Source of the DNA: Bacilli bacterium
GTDB lineage: Bacteria; Bacillota_I; Bacilli_A; RFN20; CAG-826
Reading direction: 5' to 3'
Assembly (NCBI GenBank): GCA_022482735.1
Contig: JAKVOO010000001.1
Span: 553,699 to 617,698, forward strand
Length of the DNA: 64,000 nt
Position 1 is the first letter of the stretch, and every line of letters begins with the position of its first letter. This document shows, piece after piece, positions 51,944-60,646 of the stretch. Made by a program: the position numbers and the translations under genes. The notes beneath the pieces were generated by a model. That model saw only the letters and a list, made by a program, of their open reading frames with translations. It made no database searches and was not told where the DNA came from.

Positions 51944-53581
51944 CTACTTAATTTTTATAATCAAGCTTTCATAAGGTCGAATTTTTTTATTAGCAATTGA
52001 ACTATCTAAATAATTGGCCATCATTAATTTCCCTTGATGATAGGGCTGTTTTCTAGTCTTTGATCCCATATTTGCTATCACAAGATATTTGCTTTTCTCG
52101 TATTCGCGATAATAGGCGTAGACTTCACTATCAGCATCTACTTTAGTATAAGTTCCCAAGCACAACGCCGGAGTTGCTTTTCTTAAAGCAATTAATTCCC
52201 GATAATAGTTAAATATTCCATTTAAATTATTAGTGTCCGTCTTTACATTAATCTTATCAAAGTCAGGGCTTGCCATAAGCCAAGGCTCGGTAAGCGAAAA
52301 ACCACCATTCAAACTCGCATCCCAGGCCATTGGCACGCGCGCATGGTCGCGAGCGATATTCATTATCAATTTAAAAACAATAGGCTTAGGTAGCAAATAT
52401 TGCTTAGTAAGAAGATTATAAATGTTGTAGGCCGTGACATCCTTCATTTGTTTAACATTTTTGAATGGCACATTCCGCATTCCAATTTCCTCTCCCTCAA
52501 AAATAAAGGGGGTGCCACGAAGCGTTAAAAGAATCGTCGCTAGCATTTTTGCCGATTCGTTTCGTAATTTACCATCGTCGCCAAACCGAGAAACAGACCG
52601 GGGAATGTCGTGATTTTCAAAGAAAATAGGATTCCAATCTACATGTGTTTGCCACTTATCCAAAGCCGCAATCATCTTTTGCGGACGATATTTCTTTTTA
52701 AATATCGGTACCGATCCTTGGTCAACACTGGTGTGGTCAAAGGGGAAAACCATCGTTAATTCACCATGCGTGAATTGCACGGCGTCTTCAAGTTTCACCT
52801 GGGTAGTTTCACCAACGGTAAAAGCCTCCGCAGGGGCCAGGACATCACGATTAATCTGCTTTAATATTTGATGGCATCCTGGCCGTGATAAATAAAACTC
52901 TTTTCCTGTTATATATTTGGTCTTTTTTCCGTCCGCCAAGCTATCTTTCCAAATACAATTAATAACATCGCAACGAAATCCAGCTGCGCCAAGATCAAGC
53001 CAAAAGCGCATAATGTTTTCCACTTCTTCTAAAACCTTGGGGTTGCACCAATTTAAGTCGGGTTGTTCGGGAGTAAATAAGTGCAAGAAAAACAAATTGT
53101 TACTTTTTTCATAGCCCCAGGCGCTGCCAATAAACATTGAGTCCCAATTATTGGGGGGCTCAATTTTTCCATTTTTGCCAGCTTTACCTGGTTGCCAAAT
53201 ATAATAGTCATGGTAGGGAGAATTTACATCTTTGCTTTTTAAAAACCATGGATGCTGATCGGAAGTATGGTTGACAACAAGATCCATCACGATGCGAATG
53301 TCCCGCTTTTTTGCTTCAGAAAAAAGCTGTTTCATATCACCCAAAGTGCCATATTCTGGATTAATGTCACAATAATCTGATATGTCATAACCATAATCCT
53401 TGTTAGGGCTCTTATAGACCGGAGAAAGCCAAATAGCATCAACTCCAAGTTCCTTTAAGTAATCTAACTTACCAATGATGCCCGGTATATCTCCAATGCC
53501 ATCATTATTGCTATCCGCGAACGAACGCGGATAAATCTGGTAGAAGACCGCATTTTCCCACCACTTTGGTTCTTTTTCCAT
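51944..53581 (-). CDS. GH13 oligo-1,6-glucosidase/alpha-glucosidase
   Basis: 545 residues, cytoplasmic (no signal). VFYQIYPRSFADSNNDGIGD, then MDLVVNHTSDQH, nucleophile Asp in GFRCDVINCI, acid/base Glu in FTVGETTQ, and the stabilising Asp in FFENHDIPRSVSRFGDD. The residue after the nucleophile is Val, which in GH13 subfamily 31 goes with action on alpha-1,6 linkages (oligo-1,6-glucosidase), while Ala goes with alpha-1,4. It would release glucose from isomaltose or panose-like sugars taken up from starch. Sixteen bases upstream lies a 52-residue frame, so both may be co-transcribed. Confidence 0.93.
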   Translation of the reverse strand: MEKEPKWWENAVFYQIYPRSFADSNNDGIGDIPGIIGKLDYLKELGVDAIWLSPVYKSPNKDYGYDISDYCDINPEYGTLGDMKQLFSEAKKRDIRIVMDLVVNHTSDQHPWFLKSKDVNSPYHDYYIWQPGKAGKNGKIEPPNNWDSMFIGSAWGYEKSNNLFFLHLFTPEQPDLNWCNPKVLEEVENIMRFWLDLGAAGFRCDVINCIWKDSLADGKKTKYITGKEFYLSRPGCHQILKQINRDVLAPAEAFTVGETTQVKLEDAVQFTHGELTMVFPFDHTSVDQGSVPIFKKKYRPQKMIAALDKWQTHVDWNPIFFENHDIPRSVSRFGDDGKLRNESAKMLATILLTLRGTPFIFEGEEIGMRNVPFKNVKQMKDVTAYNIYNLLTKQYLLPKPIVFKLIMNIARDHARVPMAWDASLNGGFSLTEPWLMASPDFDKINVKTDTNNLNGIFNYYRELIALRKATPALCLGTYTKVDADSEVYAYYREYEKSKYLVIANMGSKTRKQPYHQGKLMMANYLDSSIANKKIRPYESLIIKIK

Positions 53582-53596
53582 GTTTAATCTCCCTCT

Positions 53597-53755
53597 TTAT
53601 CGATCGAGTAAAGCTAACATCTCCTCAACATTAATCACTTCGGTTTTCTGCTTGCCATAGGCACGCCAGGCAGCTAAATCATCGCTATCATCTTCGGAAA
53701 TGTTTTGGGGCTTGTCCTTCTTGTCTTGTGCCTTGTATATTTTCTTTTCATCCAT
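53597..53755 (-). CDS. short hydrophilic protein upstream of GH13 gene
   Basis: 52 residues from an ATG preceded by GGAGCTATTATCTATGG-type spacing (AAGGAGC). MDEKKIYKAQDKKDKPQNIS followed by DDSDDLAAWRAYGKQKTE and VINVEEMLALLDR: charged at both ends with one aromatic helix, an arrangement of small regulators or disordered linkers. Ends 15 bases before the GH13 start. Conservation cannot be judged from one genome. Confidence 0.55.
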   Translation of the reverse strand: MDEKKIYKAQDKKDKPQNISEDDSDDLAAWRAYGKQKTEVINVEEMLALLDR

Positions 53756-53866
53756 AGATAATAGCTCCTTTATGTTTACTTTAACATGATTGCTTTGTTA
53801 AGGTAACAGTTTTTCACTGTGGCAAAAAACTGCCACTGATCTTGGGGAAAAGAAATAGTTAAAAAC

Positions 53867-54784
53867 TCATATTTTTTTAATAAAACTGAGCACGTCTTGA
53901 TAGACGAGAAGATAATCTTTTTCATTAAAAATTTCGTGCCGCATATGGTGATAGATTATTTTAGTTACTTCGTTAAGTTTGTGCCGATGATAGAGATTGT
54001 TTAGTTTTTCAACCCCTTTACCATTATGACCTACGGGATCTTCCGCCCCAGCAATAAGCAAAATCGGCAAGTCTTTTTCCACTTGACGAAGACCTTTGGC
54101 GCTATATAAATGCGCTAAAAAATGCATAAATTCATGATAAAACCCGTTCGTGGATCCGTATCCACAATAAAGATCGGCTATATAATTTTTGACGTTTTCT
54201 TCATTGTAACTCAACCAGTCAAATTTGGTTTTGGCTCCGGGAACAGCTTTCGCATAGCCACCAAACGCTAGATTATTAAAGAAAACCGCTTTTTTATTCC
54301 AATTTCGTCTATTGATAAGAATTGAAGAGAGGAAACTTCCAAGCTTAAAACTAATATCCGGGCCGTTACTTCCTGACAATACCACTCCCTTAACGGGCAA
54401 ATCCGGATTTTGTACCACCTTCTGAGCGATAAACGAACCCATAGAATGAGCGATGATATATACTGGCTTACCATCGCTAGACGAAAGTTTTCTAATCATC
54501 GTACGAATAGCTTCCACATAAATTTTAAAGGCTTTTTCCGGAACCGCTCCTAGGGAATTGCTCCCCTTTTGAACATTTAATCCCTGTCCGAAAAAATCTA
54601 AAGAATACACATCGAAATGATTCTCGCAAAGGAAAAGTGCCAACCGCTCATAGCGAGCGGCATATTCCTCCATGCCACTTACTATCACAACATGACCTTC
54701 AACCTTTTCTTCCTTCCAAGCGTAGCCAAGAAGAGTAGAATTCTCCTCATAAACAGTAATTATTTGTTTATCCATTTTTGACAA
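53867..54784 (-). CDS. alpha/beta hydrolase, monoacylglycerol lipase-like (S33)
   Basis: 305 residues, cytoplasmic. Oxyanion and nucleophile region VYIIAHSMGSFIAQK with the Ser at ~113; acid Asp in LLIAGAEDPVGHNGKG (~248); His in IYHHMRHEIFNEKD (~280). VYSLDFFGQGLNVQKG and the general layout match the serine aminopeptidase S33/lysophospholipase group. It may hydrolyse monoacylglycerols or short esters. A monocistronic gene, terminated only weakly; ATG at 54775 is an alternative start. Confidence 0.85.
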   Translation of the reverse strand: MSKMDKQIITVYEENSTLLGYAWKEEKVEGHVVIVSGMEEYAARYERLALFLCENHFDVYSLDFFGQGLNVQKGSNSLGAVPEKAFKIYVEAIRTMIRKLSSSDGKPVYIIAHSMGSFIAQKVVQNPDLPVKGVVLSGSNGPDISFKLGSFLSSILINRRNWNKKAVFFNNLAFGGYAKAVPGAKTKFDWLSYNEENVKNYIADLYCGYGSTNGFYHEFMHFLAHLYSAKGLRQVEKDLPILLIAGAEDPVGHNGKGVEKLNNLYHRHKLNEVTKIIYHHMRHEIFNEKDYLLVYQDVLSFIKKI

Positions 54785-54817
54785 CCTCTTGTTTATATAT
54801 TAAGCCAAATTGCAAGT

Positions 54818-54843
54818 AAAAAAAAGATGGTATTCACCATCTA
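54818..54843 (-). terminator. terminator of smpB
   Basis: Stem AGATGGT-n4-ACCATCT followed by T8 on the minus strand, after the smpB stop. Confidence 0.88.
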
Positions 54844-54871
54844 AAAAAGTTTCTCACAAATACTTGGTTAT

Positions 54872-55336
54872 TTAATCGTGACTGCCTTTTTGCGCTTTGG
54901 CCATCGCCCTTTCGTCGTCACGCTTTTTTATTGTTTCTCGCTTATCATATAATTTTTTACCCTTGCCAAGAGCAATTTCAACCTTAGCTAAACCATTTTT
55001 AAAATAAATGCGGGTGGGAATTACGGTAACGCTTTGCTCTTTAACTTCCTGAGCCAACTTAAGTATTTCTCGCTTATGGAGCAATAGTTTGCGTTCTCTT
55101 AACGGGTCATGATTGAAGATATTGCCCTTATCATAGGGAGCGATATGCATGTTGATAATATAAGGGGCTCCACTTCGAAAAATAACGTAAGCATCATTAA
55201 GATCACAAGAATGAAGCCGAAGCGATTTTATTTCCGTACCGGTAAGGACGATACCCGCCTCTCGAAAGTCACTCAAAAAGTAATTAAAATGCGCCTTGCG
55301 ATTGTTGCTAATAAGTTTTTCGCCGCTTGTTTTCAT
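54872..55336 (-). CDS. smpB: SsrA-binding protein SmpB
   Basis: 154 residues from the ATG at 55336, which gives the usual SmpB length; an upstream start at 55369 would overlap the GH13 gene and add 11 residues. ISNNRKAHFNYFL, IVLTGTEIKSLRLHSCDLND, YIINMHIAPYD, RIYFKNGLAKVEIALGKGKK and the basic tail KLYDKRETIKKRDDERAMAK are diagnostic. With tmRNA it rescues stalled ribosomes. No tmRNA gene was seen in the window. The ribosome site before the chosen ATG is weak. Confidence 0.95.
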   Translation of the reverse strand: MKTSGEKLISNNRKAHFNYFLSDFREAGIVLTGTEIKSLRLHSCDLNDAYVIFRSGAPYIINMHIAPYDKGNIFNHDPLRERKLLLHKREILKLAQEVKEQSVTVIPTRIYFKNGLAKVEIALGKGKKLYDKRETIKKRDDERAMAKAQKGSHD

Positions 55337-55349
55337 ATTTTTTGTCCAT

Positions 55350-56645
55350 TTAGTCGTCAATTTTGGCAATTATCGGCTCTTGAATAATGATCTTGCCATT
55401 ACGAAGTGGATAACTATTGCCACTGATGATATCCGTTAATTCCTCATCTTTAATATCCGTGCTAACCCCGACTTCTAAACCAGTTAAATTAAAAATGCCG
55501 ACGTATTCATTTTCCTTATCCTTGATGCGAGCAATTATCACATCGCTATTTTCGTCTTTACGAACATCAAAACGCGTTTTTCGATTAAAAACCGGCAACT
55601 TCTTTATCTCAATTAACCGTTTAATAAAGTCGTAAAACTTTTGGTCTTTAATACTTAGATCAATCGGATCCTTCTCAAATAAATCCGGGCGTTTACTAGC
55701 CAATGTTTCTTGACCCGCATACAAAAACCCTACTCCCGAAGCAAAGAAGCTCCAGGCGGTAAAATTACGAAGCGTCGATAAATTCGGTATTAGCGCATGA
55801 ATACGCTCTACATCGTGATTCTCAGTAAAATGAAGTTTTAAATAATCTTCGGGAAAGGCATACTCTTGCATGGCCAAGGCTTCAATATATTTATTAAGTG
55901 AGCCCTTGTTTTGGAAAAAGTCACGAGCATAGCCATAAACATCATAATCATAAAGAATATCAAAAGCCTGATACATTTCAGCATCACTATGCGCTTCATA
56001 TCCTTGCTCGCGCATCCACTTAATAAATTCAGGCTCAATTGATTCTGATAGCCATACAACATCTGCTTTCTCTTGAGCGACCTTTTTCCGCGCTTCAATC
56101 CAAAAATCGAGAGGAATGATGGGCGCTACATCACAGCGAAATCCATCAACACCGCGTTTAACCCAAAAAATGAGGGTATCAATTAAGTATTGGCGAAGTT
56201 CGGGCTTAGAAAAATCCAAATCAGCAATATCCGACCAATCGCCAACGCGATTTGCCGGTTTTCCGTCTTTTAAATAAAACCAATCGGGATGCTCGCTTAA
56301 TAAGACTGAGTCACGAGAAGTATGATTAAAAACAACATCCATCATAATTTTGATGTCGAGATTATGGGCTTCGCGCACCAAAGTATCAAAATCCTGTATT
56401 GTTCCAAGATCTGGCGCAATTGCCCGATAATCCTTGATTGAATAGGGACTGCCCATTTTTCCTTTACGGTCTTTTTCACCAATCGGGTGGATTGGAAGAA
56501 GATAAATAAAATCTATTCCTAAATCACTAAGTCGCGGCAAATCTTTTGTAATGGCATTAAGATTGCCTGCTACCGAATAATTGCGCGGAAAAATTTGATA
56601 GATGGTTGCATTTCGCAGTTGATGTCTTTTAGCCGATAAATCCAT
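55350..56645 (-). CDS. GH13 alpha-amylase family glycosidase
   Basis: 431 residues, shorter than the other GH13 enzyme and without signal. NATIYQIFPRNYSVAGNLNA, DVVFNHTSRDSVLL, nucleophile Asp in GFRCDVAPIIP, acid/base Glu in VVWLSESIEP and Asp in FTENHDVERIH. The B domain is short and the C-terminal beta domain small. Substrate is probably a maltodextrin or another alpha-glucan oligomer; no subfamily can be fixed by eye. Followed closely by smpB and preceded by csoR, so it could be transcribed from the copper operon upstream (gap 9 bases). Confidence 0.88.
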   Translation of the reverse strand: MDLSAKRHQLRNATIYQIFPRNYSVAGNLNAITKDLPRLSDLGIDFIYLLPIHPIGEKDRKGKMGSPYSIKDYRAIAPDLGTIQDFDTLVREAHNLDIKIMMDVVFNHTSRDSVLLSEHPDWFYLKDGKPANRVGDWSDIADLDFSKPELRQYLIDTLIFWVKRGVDGFRCDVAPIIPLDFWIEARKKVAQEKADVVWLSESIEPEFIKWMREQGYEAHSDAEMYQAFDILYDYDVYGYARDFFQNKGSLNKYIEALAMQEYAFPEDYLKLHFTENHDVERIHALIPNLSTLRNFTAWSFFASGVGFLYAGQETLASKRPDLFEKDPIDLSIKDQKFYDFIKRLIEIKKLPVFNRKTRFDVRKDENSDVIIARIKDKENEYVGIFNLTGLEVGVSTDIKDEELTDIISGNSYPLRNGKIIIQEPIIAKIDD

Positions 56646-56654
56646 GTTTACTCC

Positions 56655-56918
56655 TTAATCAATGCGGTCGAGAAGACGCTTAATTTCATCCAGTTTATCC
56701 TCAAGATCATCACCTTCAGAATTACGGACACAATGTCCAAGATGAGCGAGAATAATCTCATTGTTAGCCTTCTTTAAAACCGATATTGCAGCGAGAATTT
56801 GGTTTGAGATATCGATGCAATAAGCATCATTATCCACCATTCGACTTACGCCGTCTAGTTGTCCCTTTGCAACATTGAGATAGCGAACGACTTTTTTTCT
56901 ATTCGCCTGCATAATCAT
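56655..56918 (-). CDS. csoR: copper-sensing repressor CsoR-like
   Basis: 87 residues of the CsoR/FrmR four-helix family. The copper-type ligands are kept: Cys in DAYCIDISNQ, and His-x3-Cys in ILAHLGHCVRN. The sequence RYLNVAKGQLDGVSRMVDND at the N-terminus provides DNA contact. It represses the operon until Cu(I) binds. ATGA overlap with the copA-copZ stop puts it on the same transcript, so the system is autoregulated through the operator at 59426-59442. Confidence 0.92.
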   Translation of the reverse strand: MIMQANRKKVVRYLNVAKGQLDGVSRMVDNDAYCIDISNQILAAISVLKKANNEIILAHLGHCVRNSEGDDLEDKLDEIKRLLDRID

Positions 56919-57127
56919 TCACGACCAATGTACTTGTATCCCGCATCAGCTACTGCTTTAGCGATTTGAGCATCATCAATGGAATGATTTACGTCAATTA
57001 TAGCCTTACCAGTTTTATAGTCAACCAGTGCTTTTTCAACGCCTTCAATTCCTTCCAGCGCCTTAGTAACATGCATTTGGCAATGGGTGCACATCATTCC
57101 TTCAATCTTTAATGTTTCTTTTTCCAT
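56915..57127 (-). CDS. copZ: copper chaperone CopZ encoded within the copA frame
   Basis: 70 residues from an ATG at 57127 with AAGGAG nine bases before it. MEKETLKIEGMMCTHCQMHV is the HMA metal-binding motif (MxCxxC). The length matches free CopZ (68-70). The same codons are read in frame as the C-terminus of CopA, because no stop separates them. It would hand Cu(I) to CopA and CsoR. The internal ribosome site suggests a separate product in addition to, or instead of, a fused CopA-CopZ. Confidence 0.65.
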   Translation of the reverse strand: MEKETLKIEGMMCTHCQMHVTKALEGIEGVEKALVDYKTGKAIIDVNHSIDDAQIAKAVADAGYKYIGRE

Positions 57128-59413
57128 ATTATTTTTCTCCTTATTGATTTCTTGTAAATTTTTATTATCGTCAACTTTACTTATTTTAACACGTTTTATT
57201 CGGAGCGCATTTAAGACGACGCTAACCGAAGATATCGACATTAGTCCACTAGCAATCATTGGGTTTAGTTTCCAGCCCATAGCCACATAGAAGACGCCGG
57301 CGGCTACCGGGATTCCAATGATATTATAAATGAAGGCCCAAAAGAGATTCATTTTGATATTATTTACCACTTTTTTCGATAATATGAAGGCATTTACCAA
57401 ATCATTTAGCGAACTACGAACCAATATTATATCCGCCGAATCGAGCGCAATATCCGTCCCTGATCCAATGGCAATACCGACATTAGCGGCTTCTAATGCT
57501 GGTGCATCATTAATTCCATCGCCCACCATAGCGACAATTTTTCCTTCTTGCTTTAATTGATTGACAATGGCCACTTTGCCTTCTGGGCGAACTCCACTAT
57601 AGACGTGTTTGATATCGACTTCTTGTGCCAGGCTGGTGGCCACATTTTCATTGTCCCCACTAACTAAATAGAGTTCATGGCCACTTTTTTGAAGAAGTTT
57701 TATCGATTGACGGGCCTCTTGCTTTATTTCATCCTTTAAAGCCGCAAAACCACAGTAGATGTTATCTTGAGCAAAGTAGATGATACTAGCCCCTTGATGA
57801 ATCGTTTCCTGCGCTTTTTTACTTGCTATTTTCACCCCATTATTCTCTAAAAGCGCTCGATTGCCAACCAAGTATTTCTTACCTTGATAGCTTCCTTTTA
57901 CGCCCAATCCAGGTGAGTAGTCAAACTTTTCCACCTCCCGACTCGAATATCCTAGCGAATCCAAATAGGCCCCTAGCGCCATTGCCAACGGATGATCGCT
58001 CAATTCTTCTAAGCTTCGAATAGCCATTAAAATTTCGTCTTTATTCTTTTTGTCAGTAACTTCAAGGGAACTAACTATGAGATGTCCACTAGTAATGGTT
58101 CCCGTCTTATCAAAAACCAGCGTATTTACTCGACTTAAATCTTCAAAAGCGGATGCCGATTTAACCAATATTCCATTTTCGGCTCCTTTTCCTGTACCGA
58201 CCATCACTGCGACTGGGGTAGCAAGCCCTAAAGCACATGGGCACGAAATAACTAAAACGCTGACCGCCATATCAATAGCAAACGCTGTGTCATGTTTAAA
58301 AAGCTGCCATCCAAGAAAAGTTAATAAAGCAATACCAATAACTATCGGGACAAAAACAGCTGAGACACGATCAGCAAGCGCTGCTAATTTAGCCTTTGAA
58401 CTTGCCGCTTCCTCTACTAATTTGATTATCTTTTTAATAGTCGTGTCTTCACCAACACGTTCCTACCTTCATCGTAAAGGAACCGGTTTTATTCATCGTC
58501 GCTCCTATAACGGTATCACCCACTTTTTTATACACGGGGAGCGACTCCCCAGGTAATAGGCGGCTTCATCCACATGTCCATATCCAGTAACAATTTTTCC
58601 ATCTAAAGGAACCCTTGCGCCTGGTCTAACGAGTAAGGTATCGCCCACATGCACTTCCCCAATAGCGATTTCTTTTATTCCATTTTCAGTAGTAATAAAA
58701 ACTGTTTCTGGAGTCAACTCCATAAGCTTCTCTAAGCTTGTGGTCGTTTTAGCTTTAGCCAGCGCTTCAAAGTACTTTCCTAAACTGACGAGAGTAATAA
58801 TCATTCCCGCCGCTTCAAAGTAAACATTATGCATCCACATATGAATCAAGTCTTCATTACTGTTGATGGTTCCCATAACTATAAGAATGAATGCATATAC
58901 TCCATACAAAAAGGACACACTGCTACCAACGGCAATTAGTGTCTCCATGTTGGGATGCAGTTTAAATAATGACTTAAATCCATGGATAAAATAATGGAAG
59001 TAAATAATGATGATGCCTAACGCCAAAACCATTTGAATACCAATTAGAATCCACGGTTCATTAACTGGAAGTGGCCAATCAAACATCATTCCCATGGAAA
59101 AATACATAAGTATAAACAAAAGTCCAAATGAAATAATAAGTTTATTTCGCGTCTTAGTCAGTTCTTTTTTACGTATCTTTCTTCTCGTCTTTACACTTTC
59201 GTCAAGCGAGAATGAGGCCTCATATCCGGCCTCGTGAACCGCTTTAAAAATTTCCTCATCATTAGCTTTGTCCTTGAAGACCACTTTCATCGAGTTAGTT
59301 AATAAAGCCACCTCGACTTTTTCTATACCTGGAAGCTTAGCTACCGCATTATGAACATGCGACTCACAAGCCGCGCAAAACATGCCTGTAATTTTATATT
59401 TTTTTTCTTCCAT
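56915..59413 (-). pseudogene. copA: Cu(I)-translocating P1B-type ATPase, frameshifted, with fused CopZ tail
   Basis: ~832 residues after repair. N-terminal HMA domain with CxxC in MFCAACESH, then six helices, the actuator, the CPC motif VISCPCALGLATP, phosphorylation site VFDKTGTITSG, GDGINDAPAL and the last two helices, ending with the HMA domain of CopZ. Three one-base insertions at plus 58551, 58558 and 58462/58463 break the actuator; removing them restores [17 protein letters not shown] and [14 protein letters not shown]. It exports Cu(I). Cluster with csoR downstream, CsoR operator and promoter upstream. Likely an intact gene disturbed by sequence errors. Confidence 0.92.
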
Positions 59414-59425
59414 TGCTCTCTCCTA

Positions 59426-59442
59426 ACACCCCCTAGGGGTAT
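59426..59442. promoter_or_regulatory. CsoR operator
   Basis: ACACCCCCTAGGGGTAT, a GC-rich pseudo-palindrome of the type bound by CsoR (TACCC...GGGTA), immediately after the -10 box and before the copA start at 59413. Confidence 0.8.
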
Positions 59443-59446
59443 TTAT

Positions 59447-59475
59447 ATAATAGTTCATATGAACCACTTTGTAAA
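59447..59475 (-). promoter_or_regulatory. promoter of copA-copZ-csoR
   Basis: TTTACA (59470-59475), 17 bases, TATTAT (59447-59452). The spacer contains a perfect palindrome GTTCATATGAAC (59453-59464). Confidence 0.6.
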
Positions 59476-59480
59476 ACAAA

Positions 59481-59510
59481 ACGAAAAGGTACCGACCATG
59501 TCAGTACCTT
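59481..59510 (-). terminator. terminator of the starch-binding protein gene
   Basis: Stem AAGGTAC (59486-59492) / GTACCTT (59504-59510) followed by TTCGTTTT on the minus strand, between the starch-binding gene and the copper promoter. Confidence 0.7.
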
Positions 59511-59537
59511 AACTAGCTTTGAATTAGTAATTAATCG

Positions 59538-60317
59538 TCATCCTTTAATTTTTTTTTTGTTAAGAAAGTAAAAACCGCCGAGTAAGGTTAATCCAATTAT
59601 ACCAATTGTCACTATGAGCTCTAATGATCCACCCTCATTGACCATCACCGGAAGTGAATTTGCCTCCACCCCATACATTGCTTCTAAATAGGCCAAACGT
59701 GTAGCCCCAGTTTCTGATCCACCAACATCCAAATTATCAAACTGATTTTTTTCAAATGTCGATAAACTATTATAGGTACTTAAGGCAGTTGCTACGGCCG
59801 AAGAGTTACATATTTCAGCCGATGTATCTAACGTTGCGGCAAAATTTGAAACAACATCTGTGGTCGCGGGAGAAAACGCTATTGCCCCTGAGACCTCTTT
59901 CTTGCCATCCACTTCGGAATTCCATAACTCATATTTATAAGTATTACAAACTCCAACCGGCACATTCAAAGTTTGATTCCAAGCATTACTAGGATCAGCC
60001 ACTTTTATTCGCGTAAAAATAACCGTTGTCGTATCGGAAGGAACATCATAATACCATAGACTATTTGCGCTATCATGGAGCATGCCAACGCCAGCCCAAG
60101 TTCCTTCAACCGATCCGCCAAAATAGTAGATGCCAACTTGAGAGTTAGCTGAGTCTCCCGTCCACCATTCCACATAGTCGGGGGAAAACCAAACGCGTTT
60201 AGTCTCAGTAGTCGCCGCCTTAACTTCAACATCACGAACGTTTCCTTTGATAACAAATGATCCAAAGGATAGAAGAACGGCTGAGGCCATAACTATCTTT
60301 GACATTATTTTTCTCAT
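59538..60317 (-). CDS. cell-surface starch-binding (CBM26-like) anchored protein
   Basis: 259 residues from the ATG at 60317, preceded by GGAGG. Signal peptide (IVMASAVLLSFGSFVI). Residues ~35-110 are like CBM25/26 modules: RVWFSPDYVEWWTGDSANSQ, TWAGVGMLHDSANSLWYYDV and DTTTVIFTRI, with the Trp and Tyr residues that stack on starch. A Ser/Thr-rich middle and helical spacer end in a C-terminal TM helix (LIVTIGIIGLTLLGGFYFLN) and basic tail. It probably holds starch near the cell for the GH13 enzymes. The CBM family call is by pattern, not by search. Confidence 0.75.
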   Translation of the reverse strand: MRKIMSKIVMASAVLLSFGSFVIKGNVRDVEVKAATTETKRVWFSPDYVEWWTGDSANSQVGIYYFGGSVEGTWAGVGMLHDSANSLWYYDVPSDTTTVIFTRIKVADPSNAWNQTLNVPVGVCNTYKYELWNSEVDGKKEVSGAIAFSPATTDVVSNFAATLDTSAEICNSSAVATALSTYNSLSTFEKNQFDNLDVGGSETGATRLAYLEAMYGVEANSLPVMVNEGGSLELIVTIGIIGLTLLGGFYFLNKKKIKG

Positions 60318-60426
60318 CTTGAGGCCCTCCAAAATTATATTAATTTACCTCATAATATTGCTACTTTCTTTTTTGCCAAAAATAACCGATAGGATTTGGT
60401 ATTAGGTTATTTGACGCAATAAAGTA

Positions 60427-60441
60427 TAGTAACCGCTACCA
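60427..60441. promoter_or_regulatory. LacI/CcpA-type operator-like site
   Basis: TGGTAGCGGTTACTA on the minus strand, overlapping a TATACT box and resembling a cre site at about 11 of 14 positions. It could link the starch-binding gene to sugar control. Confidence 0.4.
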
Positions 60442-60577
60442 ATATTTTAATTGAGCCCAAGAAAAAAGCAATATTTTTTTGCAAAAATAAGTTAAATTTA
60501 AGTAACCACATTTTGCGCAAATAAGAAATTTAAAGCCTTATATTTATTTCAAAAGCCCAATTAAACAAAAAAAATCA

Positions 60578-60589
60578 GATACATGTATC
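60578..60589. promoter_or_regulatory. 12-base perfect palindrome after the AraC gene
   Basis: GATACATGTATC followed on the minus strand by TGATTTTTTTTTG. It may be a weak terminator of the AraC gene or an operator. Confidence 0.35.
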
Positions 60590-60646
60590 AAGTTTGGTTA
60601 AACTTTTAAGTAAATTTAGCGCTGAATTTTTTTTAAAAATTTACAG

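Larger units (their letters stand above)
60318..60646. other. promoter region of the starch-binding gene
   Basis: About 330 bases, AT-rich, no frame. Holds a cre-like site (60427-60441), a palindrome GATACATGTATC (60578-60589) and TTTGCGCAAA (around 60513). A TATACT box just downstream of the cre-like site may be the -10. Confidence 0.45.

Noticed and set aside
53790-53860. Strong terminator of the S33 hydrolase gene
   Set aside because: GTGGCA/TGCCAC hairpin exists but the T-run follows poorly, so it was not listed as a terminator.
60507-60522. TTTGCGCAAA palindrome as an operator
   Set aside because: Only ten bases and the region is AT-rich with several chance palindromes; no partner regulator is evident.
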